The notes: generated by a model from the letters alone, not told the origin. Counted from the first letter of the stretch, positions 1-8,622 are shown. The stretch: DNA of 45,246 nucleotides from Flavobacteriaceae bacterium (GCA_029934835.1 JAOZLL010000011.1:1-45246), one strand, 5' to 3'. A program made the numbers and translations.

Positions 1-46
1 TACAATAATTCTATCCTGAAAGCTTTCAAAACTTAATTCTTAATTC

Positions 47-54
47 TACATTTG
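47..54 (+). promoter_or_regulatory. -7 promoter box of dxs
   Basis: TACATTTG matches the Bacteroidetes -7 consensus TAnnTTTG exactly. Its last base is only 4 nt before the ATG at 59, so transcription should start at or next to that codon. The message is then either leaderless from 59 or has a roughly 12-nt leader to the ATG at 71. Confidence 0.6.
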
Positions 55-58
55 TAAT

Positions 59-1831
59 ATGGAATATCCTATGTTATCACAAATAAATTCTCCAATAGAA
101 TTACGTAAATTGCCGGTAGATAAGTTACCCCAACTTGCTAAAGAATTAAGGGAATTTATTATTGATATTGTTTCTACTAAAAAAGGACATTTAGGTGCTG
201 GTTTAGGAGTTGTAGAATTAACTATTGTACTCCATTATTTATACAATACACCTGAGGATTTATTAATATGGGATGTCGGACATCAAGCTTATCCACATAA
301 AATCTTAACAGGTCGTCAAAAAGAATTTCATACCAACCGTCAATTTGGTGGTTTGTCAGGATTTCCTAAACGTTCTGAAAGTATTTATGATGCATTTGGA
401 ACGGGACATTCTTCTACATCTATTTCTGCTATTTTAGGAATGGCTATTGCCGCTCAATTAAAAGGTGAAAAAAACAAAAAAAATATTGCCGTTATTGGTG
501 ATGCGAGTATTGCCTCAGGAATGGCATTTGAAGCACTTAACCATGCTGGCGTTACTGATGCTGATCTGTTAGTTGTTTTAAATGATAACCAAATGGGTAT
601 TGACCCACATGTTGGTGCATTAAAAAATTATTTAACTAGTATCAAATCGGATAAAGATCAACTGGGCAAAAATATTTTTGAGGATTTAAACCTACAGTAT
701 TTTGGTCCTATTGATGGTCATGATATTAAAGCTTTGATTACGGCTTTATCAATAATAAAAACGATTTCTGGTCCTAAATTTTTACATATTATCACCACAA
801 AAGGGAAAGGTTTACCTCAAGCTGAAAAAGATCAGGTAACCTATCATGCACCTGGATTATTTGATAAAAAAACAGGCTTAATTAAACCTGAATTTATTAT
901 AGATTTACCACCAAAATATCAAGATGTTTTTGGACTAACTTTAGTCGAATTAGCCAAACAAAATGATAAAATCGTTGGAATAACTCCAGCAATGCCAACT
1001 GGCACTTCTTTAAACTATATGTTAGAGGCATTTCCAAATCGCACTTTTGATGTAGGTATCGCCGAACAACATGCCGTTACACTAGCTGGCGGTTTTGCAA
1101 CACAAGGTTTTATACCTTATTTGGCAATATATTCTACTTTTTTACAAAGAGGATATGACCAAGTCATTCATGATATAGCATTACAAAATTTACCTGTTGT
1201 TTTTTGCATTGACCGTGCAGGAATAGTAGGAAATGATGGTGCAACTCATCATGGTGTTTTTGATATTGCTTTTTTAAGGCTAATTCCTAATATTATTATT
1301 GCAGTACCAAAAGATGAACATCAGCTTCGTAACTTATTATATACAGCACAATTTACAACACAACCTATTGCTATTCGTTATCCTCGTGGCCGTGGAATAC
1401 ACAAAACTTGGAAACATCCATTCAAAGAAATTCCTATTGGCATTGGTAAACAATTATCTAAAGGTAATACACTGGCTATTCTTAGTGTTGGTCCTTTAGG
1501 AAATACTATTCAAAAAATTCTTAAAAAGAATCCTGATTTAGAAGTAGCACACTATGATATGCTATTTATAAAACCATTAGATGAAAAGTTATTACATCAA
1601 CTATTTAAAAAGTTTGATAAAATTATTACTATAGAAGATGGGACAATAAATGGAGGTTTTGGAAGTGCTGTTTTACAGTTTTCACAAACACATAACTATT
1701 CAAACAAAATCATTAAAGTCTTAGGTATTCCTGACAAATTTATCACTCATGGTAGTATTGAGGAATTGTTTACCCAAATAGGATTAGATGAAAAGACTTT
1801 ATATCAATCCATCAAACAAATGTGTGATTAG
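59..1831 (+). CDS. dxs: 1-deoxy-D-xylulose-5-phosphate synthase
   Basis: Dxs condenses pyruvate and glyceraldehyde 3-phosphate with thiamine diphosphate, the first step of the MEP isoprenoid pathway, in the cytosol. The 590-residue protein has the transketolase-like order: an N-terminal domain with GTGHSSTS and the diphosphate/Mg site GDASIASGMAFEALNHAG followed by DNQMG, then a pyrimidine-binding domain with DVGIAEQHAV and DRAGIVGNDGATHHG, then a C-terminal transketolase domain (IEDGTINGGFGSAV). It is slightly shorter than the E. coli enzyme but I see no missing motif. Start choice is between ATG 59 and ATG 71 (MLSQINSP), because the -7 box ends 4 nt before 59. It converges on a TrhA-family gene across a shared hairpin terminator. 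Confidence 0.95.
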   Translation: MEYPMLSQINSPIELRKLPVDKLPQLAKELREFIIDIVSTKKGHLGAGLGVVELTIVLHYLYNTPEDLLIWDVGHQAYPHKILTGRQKEFHTNRQFGGLSGFPKRSESIYDAFGTGHSSTSISAILGMAIAAQLKGEKNKKNIAVIGDASIASGMAFEALNHAGVTDADLLVVLNDNQMGIDPHVGALKNYLTSIKSDKDQLGKNIFEDLNLQYFGPIDGHDIKALITALSIIKTISGPKFLHIITTKGKGLPQAEKDQVTYHAPGLFDKKTGLIKPEFIIDLPPKYQDVFGLTLVELAKQNDKIVGITPAMPTGTSLNYMLEAFPNRTFDVGIAEQHAVTLAGGFATQGFIPYLAIYSTFLQRGYDQVIHDIALQNLPVVFCIDRAGIVGNDGATHHGVFDIAFLRLIPNIIIAVPKDEHQLRNLLYTAQFTTQPIAIRYPRGRGIHKTWKHPFKEIPIGIGKQLSKGNTLAILSVGPLGNTIQKILKKNPDLEVAHYDMLFIKPLDEKLLHQLFKKFDKIITIEDGTINGGFGSAVLQFSQTHNYSNKIIKVLGIPDKFITHGSIEELFTQIGLDEKTLYQSIKQMCD

Positions 1832-1836
1832 TTATA

Positions 1837-1860
1837 CCTTAAATCCGCAAGGGTTTAAGG
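1837..1860. terminator. Bidirectional hairpin terminator between dxs and trhA-like gene
   Basis: CCTTAAATCC pairs with GGGTTTAAGG (one G-T pair) around a GCAA loop, giving a 10-bp stem with a GNRA tetraloop. It fills the 29-nt gap between two convergent stop codons, so it can end both transcripts. No long T tract follows on the plus strand. Confidence 0.65.
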
Positions 1861-2502
1861 TTATACATAAAAAAAGATACTCACAAAGTGACTGATACTC
1901 CCTAAAAGTACAAAAACATGGAATATAGCATGGTTATAGGGTAATTTATCTCGACTAAAAAAGAAAGCACCAACAGTATAAAAAACACCACCTGCTGTCA
2001 GCCAAAATAAGCCTTCTGATGAAAGGTTTTCTATCAATGGTTTAATGGCAAAAACAACCATCCAACCCATTAAAACATACATGATTGTAGACAATTTTTC
2101 AAATTTTCCAATGAAAAAAAGTTTAAAAATAATTCCTAGAACTGCAACACCCCAAGTCATTCCAAATAATATCCAACCTGTAGTTCCATTCAAAGTTACT
2201 AAAGTAAAAGGAGTATAAGTACCCGCTATTAATACATAAATAGCTGCATGATCAAATACATTTAATCGTGCTCTAATTTTAGGGTTTTTAGATTTATGAT
2301 ATAAAGTCGAAGCCAAATATAAAAGAATAAGACTAGCTCCATAAATACTATAACTAACAATATGCCATGCATTGCCAAATAAGCTTGATTTAACCACCAA
2401 GACAGACAAAGCAGCAATACTCAGAATAAAACCAATAAAATGGCTCCAGATATTAAATTTTTCCTCTTTTGGAGGATATGTGTTTTCGATATAAGTGTTC
2501 AT
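1861..2502 (-). CDS. TrhA/hemolysin III (PAQR-like) membrane protein
   Basis: This is a 213-residue integral membrane protein with about seven hydrophobic segments and the hallmarks of the hemolysin III/YqfA/TrhA family: an N-terminal NIWSHFIGF segment, the YHKSKNP loop followed by FDHAAIYVLIAGTYTPF, and a C-terminal HAIFHVFVLLGSISHF. The conserved His and Asp residues resemble the metal site of PAQR receptors. Bacterial members are linked to membrane-energetics homeostasis; haemolysin activity is mostly a legacy name. It stands alone, with S9 peptidase behind it on the same strand and a hairpin between them. I saw no clear TAnnTTTG box in its upstream region. The family call is firm but the physiological role is inferred. 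Confidence 0.88.
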   Translation of the reverse strand: MNTYIENTYPPKEEKFNIWSHFIGFILSIAALSVLVVKSSLFGNAWHIVSYSIYGASLILLYLASTLYHKSKNPKIRARLNVFDHAAIYVLIAGTYTPFTLVTLNGTTGWILFGMTWGVAVLGIIFKLFFIGKFEKLSTIMYVLMGWMVVFAIKPLIENLSSEGLFWLTAGGVFYTVGAFFFSRDKLPYNHAIFHVFVLLGSISHFVSIFFYV

Positions 2503-2569
2503 AACTCAATTGGATAATATCCCTTAACGTAAAAAATAAGGATTCCGTATAAATAATTTTAACCTCTTT

Positions 2570-2600
2570 ACCCTACCAGAGTTTTGAACTCTGGTAGGGT
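2570..2600. terminator. 14-bp stem, 3-nt loop hairpin downstream of the S9 peptidase
   Basis: ACCCTACCAGAGTT pairs perfectly with AACTCTGGTAGGGT around TTG. It lies just past the stop of the minus-strand S9 peptidase gene and upstream of the TrhA-like gene, so it probably ends the peptidase message. It belongs to the same hairpin family as the elements at 41054 and 42301. Confidence 0.6.
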
Positions 2601-2615
2601 TTAAGGTTGAGTATA

Positions 2616-4739
2616 TTATTTCAATTCTTTTATTCCCATATTCCAAAGCGTAAAAGCATAAATATCAGCATATTGCTCAATTGTTTTAGTAACAGGAGTT
2701 CCTGCACCATGTCCTGCATCCGTTTCAATACGAATTAAAGTTGGATTATCTCCTTCTTGTTTTGTTTGTAGTTCAGCAGCGAATTTAAAAGAATGTGCTG
2801 GTACTACTCTATCATCATGATCTCCAGTAGTTACCAAAGTTGCAGGATAAGAAATCCCTTTTTTAACATTATGAACAGGTGAATAGCCTTTTAGGTACTC
2901 GTACATTTCTTTATTTTGTTCTGATGTTCCATAATCATAAGCCCAACCTGCTCCAGCAGTAAAAGTATGGTAACGTAACATATCTAAAACACCAACGGCT
3001 GGCAAAGCAACCTTCATCAACTCAGGACGTTGCGTCATAACGGCACCTACTAACAAACCACCATTTGATCCACCACGAATAGCTAAATAATCTGATGAAG
3101 TATACTTGTTAGCAATTAAATAATCTGCAGCAGCAATAAAATCATCAAACACATTTTGTTTTTTCAATTTTGTCCCTGCTTTATGCCATTTTTTACCATA
3201 TTCGCCACCACCACGAATGTTAGGTACTGCATAAACACCACCTTGCTCCATCCAAACAGTATTAGCAACACTAAACGAAGGTGTAAGACTGATGTTAAAT
3301 CCACCATAACCATAAAGAATAGTTGGGTTTTTACCATTGAGTTCTAATCCCTTTTTATGAGTAATAATCATCGGTATTTTTGTTCCATCTTTTGAAGTGT
3401 AAAATACTTGCTTAGATTCATAATTATCACTGTTGAAATCTATAGCTGATTTGCGATAAACTTCTGATTTTCCTTCTTCTGGAAAATATTTAAAAATCGT
3501 TCCTGGTGTGACGTAATTTGTAAATGAATAATATAATTCTTTTTCATGAATTTTACCACCTAATCCACCAACACTACCAAAACCTGGCAACTCAATATCA
3601 CGAATAAACTCACCCAAATAATCATACTGTTTTACTTGAGAAACCGCATCAATCATATACTCTGCAAAAAAATATCCTGAACCTGTTGAAGGACTTAATA
3701 CATGTTCTGTTTCTGGGATAAAATCTTTCCAGTTTTCAGGTTGTGAGTTAGCTACATCTACTGTAACTATCCGTTTATTTGGTGCTTTAAGGTTCGTTAC
3801 AATAAACAATTTATCACCTTGATTATCTATTACATAAGAATCATTATCAAAGTTATCCATTATTGTAATCAATGGACTATTAGGTGCTTTTAAATCTTGA
3901 ATATATAATTCATTTCCTGAGGTTGATTCTGATGCACTTATTACTAAATAACGATCATCTTCAGTAACATTTCCACCTACATAACGACGTTTTTGTTTAT
4001 CTCCAAAAATTATAGGGTCATTATTCTGTTTAGTGCCGAGCTTATGAAAATAAAGTTTGTGTTGATCTGTTTTAGCAGATAATTCGCTTCCTTTAGGTTT
4101 ATCATAACTAGAATAGTAAAAACCTTCATTTCCTTTCCAAGACAATCCACTAAATTTTACATCAATTAAAGTATCTTCGGTAATCTCTTTTGTTTCAGCA
4201 TTCATTACCAACACTTTACGCCAATCACTTCCTCCTTCAGAAATAGAATAGGCGACTTTGCTACCATCTTTGGAAAAACTCACACTACCTAAAGAAATAG
4301 TTCCGTCTTCTGAAAACGTATTTGGATCTAAAAAAACTTCTGGCTCTCGTCCTTCTATAAAACGATAGATAACATATTGGTTTTGTAAACCATCATTTTT
4401 ATAAAAATAAGTATAGTCTCCTTCTTTAAAAGGTGCGCCTACTTTTTCATAATTCCATACTTTTTCTAAACGGTTTTTTAATTGATTGCGATAAGGTATT
4501 TGTTCTAAATAACCAAAAGTGACTTTATTTTGAGCTATAACCCAAGTTGCCGTTTCTGAAGACATGTCATCTTCTAACCAACGGTATGGATCTGCGAGAC
4601 TGTCTGCAAAATAGACATCAATAACCTTTCCTTTTTGTGTAGTTGGATAGGTTATTTTATTCGTTTTTTTAATAGAGTTGGTGTTAGTACATCCTATTAA
4701 TAATACACTTGCTGCCATTAATAAAAAGAAATTTTTCAT
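2616..4739 (-). CDS. Prolyl oligopeptidase family (S9A) lipoprotein
   Basis: This serine peptidase cleaves short peptides after proline. From the chosen start it has 707 residues: a lipoprotein signal ([17 protein letters not shown], lipobox LIGC), a seven-bladed beta-propeller region, and a C-terminal alpha/beta-hydrolase domain. The triad is visible: Ser558 in GGSNGG, Asp642 or 643 in GDHDDRVV, and His677 in DAGHGAG, close to the numbering of the classical enzyme. An in-frame ATG at 4769 would add ten residues, but it lies upstream of the -7 box at 4759-4766, so it cannot be used from that promoter, and it would bury the lipobox. The mature protein should sit in the periplasm or outer membrane. 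It is probably monocistronic. Confidence 0.95.
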   Translation of the reverse strand: MKNFFLLMAASVLLIGCTNTNSIKKTNKITYPTTQKGKVIDVYFADSLADPYRWLEDDMSSETATWVIAQNKVTFGYLEQIPYRNQLKNRLEKVWNYEKVGAPFKEGDYTYFYKNDGLQNQYVIYRFIEGREPEVFLDPNTFSEDGTISLGSVSFSKDGSKVAYSISEGGSDWRKVLVMNAETKEITEDTLIDVKFSGLSWKGNEGFYYSSYDKPKGSELSAKTDQHKLYFHKLGTKQNNDPIIFGDKQKRRYVGGNVTEDDRYLVISASESTSGNELYIQDLKAPNSPLITIMDNFDNDSYVIDNQGDKLFIVTNLKAPNKRIVTVDVANSQPENWKDFIPETEHVLSPSTGSGYFFAEYMIDAVSQVKQYDYLGEFIRDIELPGFGSVGGLGGKIHEKELYYSFTNYVTPGTIFKYFPEEGKSEVYRKSAIDFNSDNYESKQVFYTSKDGTKIPMIITHKKGLELNGKNPTILYGYGGFNISLTPSFSVANTVWMEQGGVYAVPNIRGGGEYGKKWHKAGTKLKKQNVFDDFIAAADYLIANKYTSSDYLAIRGGSNGGLLVGAVMTQRPELMKVALPAVGVLDMLRYHTFTAGAGWAYDYGTSEQNKEMYEYLKGYSPVHNVKKGISYPATLVTTGDHDDRVVPAHSFKFAAELQTKQEGDNPTLIRIETDAGHGAGTPVTKTIEQYADIYAFTLWNMGIKELK

Positions 4740-4758
4740 GATTAAAAGTTTGATGTAA

Positions 4759-4766
4759 CAAAGGTA
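4759..4766 (-). promoter_or_regulatory. -7 promoter box of the S9A peptidase
   Basis: TACCTTTG on the minus strand, a perfect TAnnTTTG match, lies 19 nt before the ATG at 4739. It fixes the start, because the longer frame would begin upstream of the promoter. Confidence 0.65.
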
Positions 4767-4769
4767 CAT

Positions 4770-5182
4770 ATTAATAACCTGAGTTCGACCTAAGGTTTAA
4801 TTTACAGAATTAAAAGAAAAGGTAAGGTTTGAAGTGTAAAACAAGAAGGAATATCTAGATATTTTGATTGTTTTACGCAAAAAAGATTGCCTTTTCTTTT
4901 ATTTCCCTTTGGGCTTGATAAATTTTACCATATTCTTGTTAAATTTCATCAAATTAACCAGTTAGTCCTTCAAAAATTTAGCTTCGAATATGAAAAAATT
5001 TATTTAAGCTGTAAAGAAACCTTGGTTCGAACTCAAGTTAATAAGGTTAAGGATTTGTTAATAAGAAATATTGATTTTATTCTTAGTGATAGTTTTGGTT
5101 ATTTTGCGACTACATATGTGTTTGTATCATAAGTTACAATAGAATATATCAAAAAACTGTCAATTTGTCGGCTGAAAAGAAC
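4770..5182. other. Gene-free stretch between divergent S9 peptidase and thioredoxin genes
   Basis: About 410 bases with no gene I trust. It contains the minus-strand promoter region, a CCTGAGTTCGACCT motif at 4778-4791 that recurs at 9882-9895, and a long foldback at 4807-4905. An 81-codon open frame (4887-5132) begins with TTG inside the foldback arm and has no recognisable domain, so it is not called. Confidence 0.6.
4807..4905. repeat. Long imperfect foldback (hairpin) element
   Basis: The outer arms TAAAAGAAAAGG (4811-4822) and CCTTTTCTTTTA (4890-4901) are perfect inverted repeats and extend outward four more bases with one mismatch. Inside, GTGTAAAACAA (4834-4844) faces TTGTTTTACGC (4868-4878), and the centre AATATCTAGATATT (4850-4863) is a perfect palindrome. 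It lies between two divergent genes, so it is not a terminator for either. It could be a MITE remnant, a structured RNA or a binding region; I cannot decide which. Confidence 0.55.
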
Positions 5183-5197
5183 GGCACACTAATTGCC
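5182..5197 (+). promoter_or_regulatory. Candidate sigma-54 (-24/-12) promoter of the thioredoxin gene
   Basis: CGGCACACTAATTGCC fits GG-N10-GC and the consensus TGGCAC-N5-TTGC except for the first base. Position +1 would fall near 5208, about 25 nt before the ATG. Just upstream, TGTCAATTTGTCGG (5159-5172) has two TGTC-like units that could be an activator or repressor site. No TAnnTTTG box lies at a usable distance. Confidence 0.5.
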
Positions 5198-5232
5198 AAA
5201 TAACAAGCAATAACTATTTAAAAATAAAGAAC

Positions 5233-5592
5233 ATGACTGAAATGTTAACTAAAGAAGCCTTCTTAGAAAAGGTTTTCAATTTTGAAAAAAATAAAGAATG
5301 GAAATTCGAAGGTGATATCCCTTGTATCATCGATTTTTATGCAGACTGGTGTCAACCTTGTAAAATGGTTGCTCCTATCTTAGAAGAATTGAGTGAAGAA
5401 TACAAAGGAAAAATCAATATCTATAAAGTTGATACTGAAGCAGAACGCGAATTATCAGGTGCTTTTGGTATCCGTAGTATTCCTTCTATGTTATTCTGTC
5501 CTGCAGAAGGCGAGCCTCAAATGGCAACTGGAGCATTACCAAAACACAACTTAGAAGAAATTATTAAAGATGTTTTAAAAGCAGAAAAATAA
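5233..5592 (+). CDS. Thioredoxin family protein
   Basis: This 119-residue cytosolic thioredoxin-fold protein should reduce disulfides. It shows the fold's landmarks: the beta-strand IIDFYADWC, the active site W39-C40-Q-P-C43 and the cis-proline loop SIP near residue 84. The usual active site is WCGPC; the Gln in place of Gly may change redox potential or partner choice. An extra Cys (C89) follows the cis-proline. There is no signal peptide. It is alone between a sigma-54-like promoter and a strong terminator, a pattern that suits an inducible stress gene, though that is inference. Confidence 0.92.
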   Translation: MTEMLTKEAFLEKVFNFEKNKEWKFEGDIPCIIDFYADWCQPCKMVAPILEELSEEYKGKINIYKVDTEAERELSGAFGIRSIPSMLFCPAEGEPQMATGALPKHNLEEIIKDVLKAEK

Positions 5593-5612
5593 TACTTCTT
5601 TTTACAATTTTG

Positions 5613-5649
5613 AAAAGCCAATTAGTCTACCGACTGATTGGCTTTTTTT
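5613..5649 (+). terminator. Rho-independent terminator of the thioredoxin gene
   Basis: AAAAGCCAATTAGTC pairs with GACTGATTGGCTTTT (one G-T pair) around TACC and is followed by further T residues. It ends immediately before the gpsA promoter box at 5652. Confidence 0.85.
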
Positions 5650-5651
5650 AG

Positions 5652-5659
5652 TACCTTTG
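5652..5659 (+). promoter_or_regulatory. -7 promoter box of gpsA
   Basis: TACCTTTG is a perfect TAnnTTTG match, 23 nt before the ATG at 5683. It rules out the in-frame start at 5638, which is upstream of the promoter and inside the terminator stem. Confidence 0.7.
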
Positions 5660-5682
5660 GTATCCTAAACCAACTAAATTAT

Positions 5683-6678
5683 ATGCAAAATAAACCTAAA
5701 GTATGTGTAATTGGTGGCGGTAGCTGGGCTACTGCAATTGTTAAAATGCTTGCTGAAAACCTTTCTGAAGTAGGTTGGTATATGCGAAGCGATTACGCAA
5801 TTGAACATATAAAAAGACACGGACACAACCCTAGTTATTTAAGTCAAGCTACATTTGATAGTAATAATTTACAACTCTTTAATAATATAAATGAAGCAGT
5901 AACTTATGGAGATTATCTCATTTTTGCAGTCCCTTCTGCATTTCTGAAAAGTGAATTAGATAAACTAAATATTTCACTAAAAGACAAAATCATTTTTTCT
6001 GCTATAAAAGGTATTGTCCCCGAAACTGGATTAATTGTCGGTGAACATTTTCATAAAAATTACGAGGTTCCTTTTAATCAAATTGGCGTCATTACTGGAC
6101 CTTGTCATGCTGAAGAGGTTGCCATGGAGCGTCTATCTTATCTGACTATTGCGTCAGAGAATAAAAATATTGCAACAGAGATGAGTCAGTTTTTATCAAG
6201 TGATTACATTAAAACTACTTTATCTGACGATATCATAGGCACCGAATATGCTGCCATGCTTAAGAATATCTTTGCTCTAGCAGCAGGTATTGCACATGGT
6301 TTAGGATATGGAGACAACTTTCAGGCTGTTTTAATGAGTAATGCCATTCGTGAAATGAAACGTTTCACCAAAAAAGTATGGGATACAAAACGGAATATTA
6401 ACAATTCTGCTTATTTAGGAGATTTATTGGTAACGGGCTATTCTATATTCAGTAGAAATAGAACTTTTGGAAATATGATTGGTAAAGGTTACACAGTCAA
6501 ATCTGCCATGATGGAAATGAAAATGATTGCGGAAGGTTATTATGCCACCAAAAGTGCCTATGAAATTAACCTTATCAATAAAGCTAAAACACCAATTATC
6601 GATACCGTTTATCATATTTTATATGAGAATAAAGATCCTAAACGAGAATTTGAAACTTTAACTACATTATTAAACTAA
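5683..6678 (+). CDS. gpsA: Glycerol-3-phosphate dehydrogenase [NAD(P)+]
   Basis: GpsA reduces dihydroxyacetone phosphate to sn-glycerol 3-phosphate for phospholipid synthesis, in the cytosol. The 331-residue protein begins with the nucleotide-binding motif VIGGGSWATA. It continues with FAVPSAFL, the substrate-site segment GPCHAEEV (more often GPSHAEE), and the long conserved stretch GTEYAAMLKNIFALAAGIAHG followed by GYGDN. Near the end is the YLGDLLVT...SRNRTFG segment. An upstream in-frame start would add 15 residues but precedes the promoter. It is followed after 12 nt by a small lipoprotein gene and then a secreted peptidase, so the three are probably cotranscribed. Confidence 0.96.
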   Translation: MQNKPKVCVIGGGSWATAIVKMLAENLSEVGWYMRSDYAIEHIKRHGHNPSYLSQATFDSNNLQLFNNINEAVTYGDYLIFAVPSAFLKSELDKLNISLKDKIIFSAIKGIVPETGLIVGEHFHKNYEVPFNQIGVITGPCHAEEVAMERLSYLTIASENKNIATEMSQFLSSDYIKTTLSDDIIGTEYAAMLKNIFALAAGIAHGLGYGDNFQAVLMSNAIREMKRFTKKVWDTKRNINNSAYLGDLLVTGYSIFSRNRTFGNMIGKGYTVKSAMMEMKMIAEGYYATKSAYEINLINKAKTPIIDTVYHILYENKDPKREFETLTTLLN

Positions 6679-6690
6679 TCGCTCATTTTT

Positions 6691-7185
6691 ATGAGACTTT
6701 TTATTTATATATTTTTCCTTCTACTCGTTTCCTGTAAACTAACACAGGTTACCACATCAGATATTTCCGTTGAAAAACAAAAAGAGGAACCACAAATTGC
6801 TTTCTTTTTTTTGGAAGCCTCAAAACTTTCTGAAACAACTTTTCAGGTCAATTTAATAAAGCAGAAAATTGTAAAAGGAAAAATAAAAGGTCTTTTTGAA
6901 AAAGTGATTCCAGCAGAAAAATTATTAAATGAAAACTGGTTAGTTAGCCTATCGGATATACATAAAAACAACATCTGGCAAATTCAGATTCACAATCCAT
7001 TAATTCAAGAATTTGAATTTGTTAACGAAGAAGGAAACCTTGAAAGAAAGACCATTTATCATGATAAAAAAGAATTTGTCATACGGGTTCCTTATACAAA
7101 TTCGATAAAAACAATTACATTTGAACAGTTAATTAAGAATAAAAACAAATTTGATACTGTTTTTATAGACCAAATACATTTATAA
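6691..7185 (+). CDS. Small lipoprotein of unknown function
   Basis: A 164-residue protein with a short hydrophobic signal and lipobox (FFLLLVSC, Cys15), so it should be lipid-anchored. The remainder is charged and beta-rich in appearance (KGKIKGLFEKVIPAEK, WQIQIHNPLIQEFEF) with no motif I recognise. Its stop codon is separated by a single base from the TTG start of the M64 peptidase, and it begins 12 nt after gpsA. The tight coupling to the peptidase suggests that the two work together at the cell envelope; that is inference. I do not recognise the family. Confidence 0.75.
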   Translation: MRLFIYIFFLLLVSCKLTQVTTSDISVEKQKEEPQIAFFFLEASKLSETTFQVNLIKQKIVKGKIKGLFEKVIPAEKLLNENWLVSLSDIHKNNIWQIQIHNPLIQEFEFVNEEGNLERKTIYHDKKEFVIRVPYTNSIKTITFEQLIKNKNKFDTVFIDQIHL

Positions 7186-7186
7186 A

Positions 7187-8602
7187 TTGCCAAAATATAA
7201 CCACATATTAATATTGACTCTTTTGTTCCAATTTAACCTTTGGGGACAAGTCTTTGACGTAGAAGTAGTAATGGATAATGGAGCAAACGACAAACGTATT
7301 AATTTTGTTTATATGGGTGATGGCTATACAGAAATGCAACAAACCAACTTTATTAACGATGCACAAAGTGCCATTGATGCACAATTTAATTTTACGCCCT
7401 ACAAAGAGTATAAAAACTTTTTTAATGCTTTTGCAATTAAAGTTATTTCTAATGAAGAAGGTGTAGATCACCCGCAATCAATACCTGAAGATACACCATA
7501 CGGAGATTATGATGATTGCCAAGCATTTCTAATACTAACTGCTGATACCTATTTTAATTCAACCTTTGATTATAATGGTATTCATCGTCTTTTGGTTCCA
7601 ATTAATAATACTGCTATTTATGATGTTTTATCAACAAACACTCCATTTTATGATCAAATAAACATCATAGTTAATACAGGTGAATACGGTGGTTCAGGTG
7701 GTGCTTTTGCAACTACATCTATTCATGCATCAGCTAATCTTATTATGATTCATGAAATTGGTCATTCGTTCGCTGATCTAGCAGATGAATATTGGGCTGG
7801 AGAACAATATGCAGCAGAAAAAACAAATATGACACAAGAAACAGATCCAGCACTGGTAAAATGGAAAAACTGGATTGGTGATGAAAATATTGGAATATAT
7901 GCGCACGGTAGCTCACCACCTCAAAGTGATTGGCACAGGCCACATCAATCTTGTATGATGAAACAATTAAATGGTCAATTTTGTGCCGTTTGCAGAGAAG
8001 CCACCATTGATCAAATATATACATTAGTAACACCGATAGATAATTTTCTCCCTGTTGAAAATACAGTAGATTTTGATGGCTCTGATTTAAATTTTTCTGT
8101 TGATTTAATTCTTCCCGAACCCAATACCTTAGAAATAGAATGGTTTATCGATGATATTTCTTATGCTACTGAAGTTGACAACATCACACTCACCGATACA
8201 GAAATCACAGATGAAACCCATGTTATTAGTGTAAATATCGAAGATACAACTACGCTTTCACGTACGTATACTTTTGCTAGCGGATACCTATTTAGCTTAT
8301 CTTGGAGTATTAATAATACTTTAAGTGTTGAAGAAAACCAGATTCAAAAGTTTTTGTATAAAGTATATCCAAATCCTACACAAAATCACTTAAACTTTAG
8401 CTATACCGCAGAATATGTACAAGAGCCTTTTACCTTATTAATATCTGATTTACAGGGTAAGAAAATTCAAGCGAAAACCTTTACTCCAGAAAATGGAACC
8501 CATGAGTTTTCTTTTGATGTAAATAACTTAGAAACTGGCATTTACATGTTAAATATTAAAGCTTCTCATTACAATAGAAGTTTTAAGTTTATTAAAGAGT
8601 GA
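7187..8602 (+). CDS. Secreted M64-family (IgA-type) metallopeptidase with T9SS sorting domain
   Basis: The 471-residue protein has an N-terminal signal (LILTLLFQFNLWG), a zinc metallopeptidase domain and a C-terminal sorting domain. The zinc motif HEIGHSFADLADEYW (residues 189-203) fits the M64 signature HExGH...DEY. Conserved surroundings include VYMGDGYTEMQ near the N terminus and SCMMKQLNGQFCAVCREA after the zinc site. The C terminus (VYPNPTQN, ETGIYMLNI, FKFIKE) is a type A T9SS signal, so the enzyme should cross the outer membrane. The start is TTG at 7187: the only upstream in-frame codons before a TAG at 7166 include no ATG or GTG, and this start gives a proper signal peptide. The substrate is unknown. 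Confidence 0.9.
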   Translation: MPKYNHILILTLLFQFNLWGQVFDVEVVMDNGANDKRINFVYMGDGYTEMQQTNFINDAQSAIDAQFNFTPYKEYKNFFNAFAIKVISNEEGVDHPQSIPEDTPYGDYDDCQAFLILTADTYFNSTFDYNGIHRLLVPINNTAIYDVLSTNTPFYDQINIIVNTGEYGGSGGAFATTSIHASANLIMIHEIGHSFADLADEYWAGEQYAAEKTNMTQETDPALVKWKNWIGDENIGIYAHGSSPPQSDWHRPHQSCMMKQLNGQFCAVCREATIDQIYTLVTPIDNFLPVENTVDFDGSDLNFSVDLILPEPNTLEIEWFIDDISYATEVDNITLTDTEITDETHVISVNIEDTTTLSRTYTFASGYLFSLSWSINNTLSVEENQIQKFLYKVYPNPTQNHLNFSYTAEYVQEPFTLLISDLQGKKIQAKTFTPENGTHEFSFDVNNLETGIYMLNIKASHYNRSFKFIKE

Positions 8603-8606
8603 TTTC

Positions 8607-8622
8607 ACCGCTAAGGCGCAAA
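8607..8622 (-). repeat. Modular (TTTGCRYC)n-TTAGCGGT element, n=1
   Basis: On the minus strand this reads TTTGCGCC-TTAGCGGT. It sits 4 nt past the M64 peptidase stop and is inverted relative to the copy at 8805-8828. The sequence between the pair (8623-8804) carries no gene. Confidence 0.6.

Noticed and set aside
5028-5045. tRNA T-arm-like GGTTCGAACTC
   Set aside because: No acceptor, D or anticodon arms fold around it.
4887-5132. 81-codon open frame in the S9 peptidase/thioredoxin intergenic region
   Set aside because: It starts with TTG inside a foldback arm, has no domain or promoter, and its composition is that of AT-rich non-coding DNA.
5638-5682. Longer N terminus for gpsA
   Set aside because: The extra codons overlap the preceding terminator and lie upstream of the TACCTTTG promoter box.
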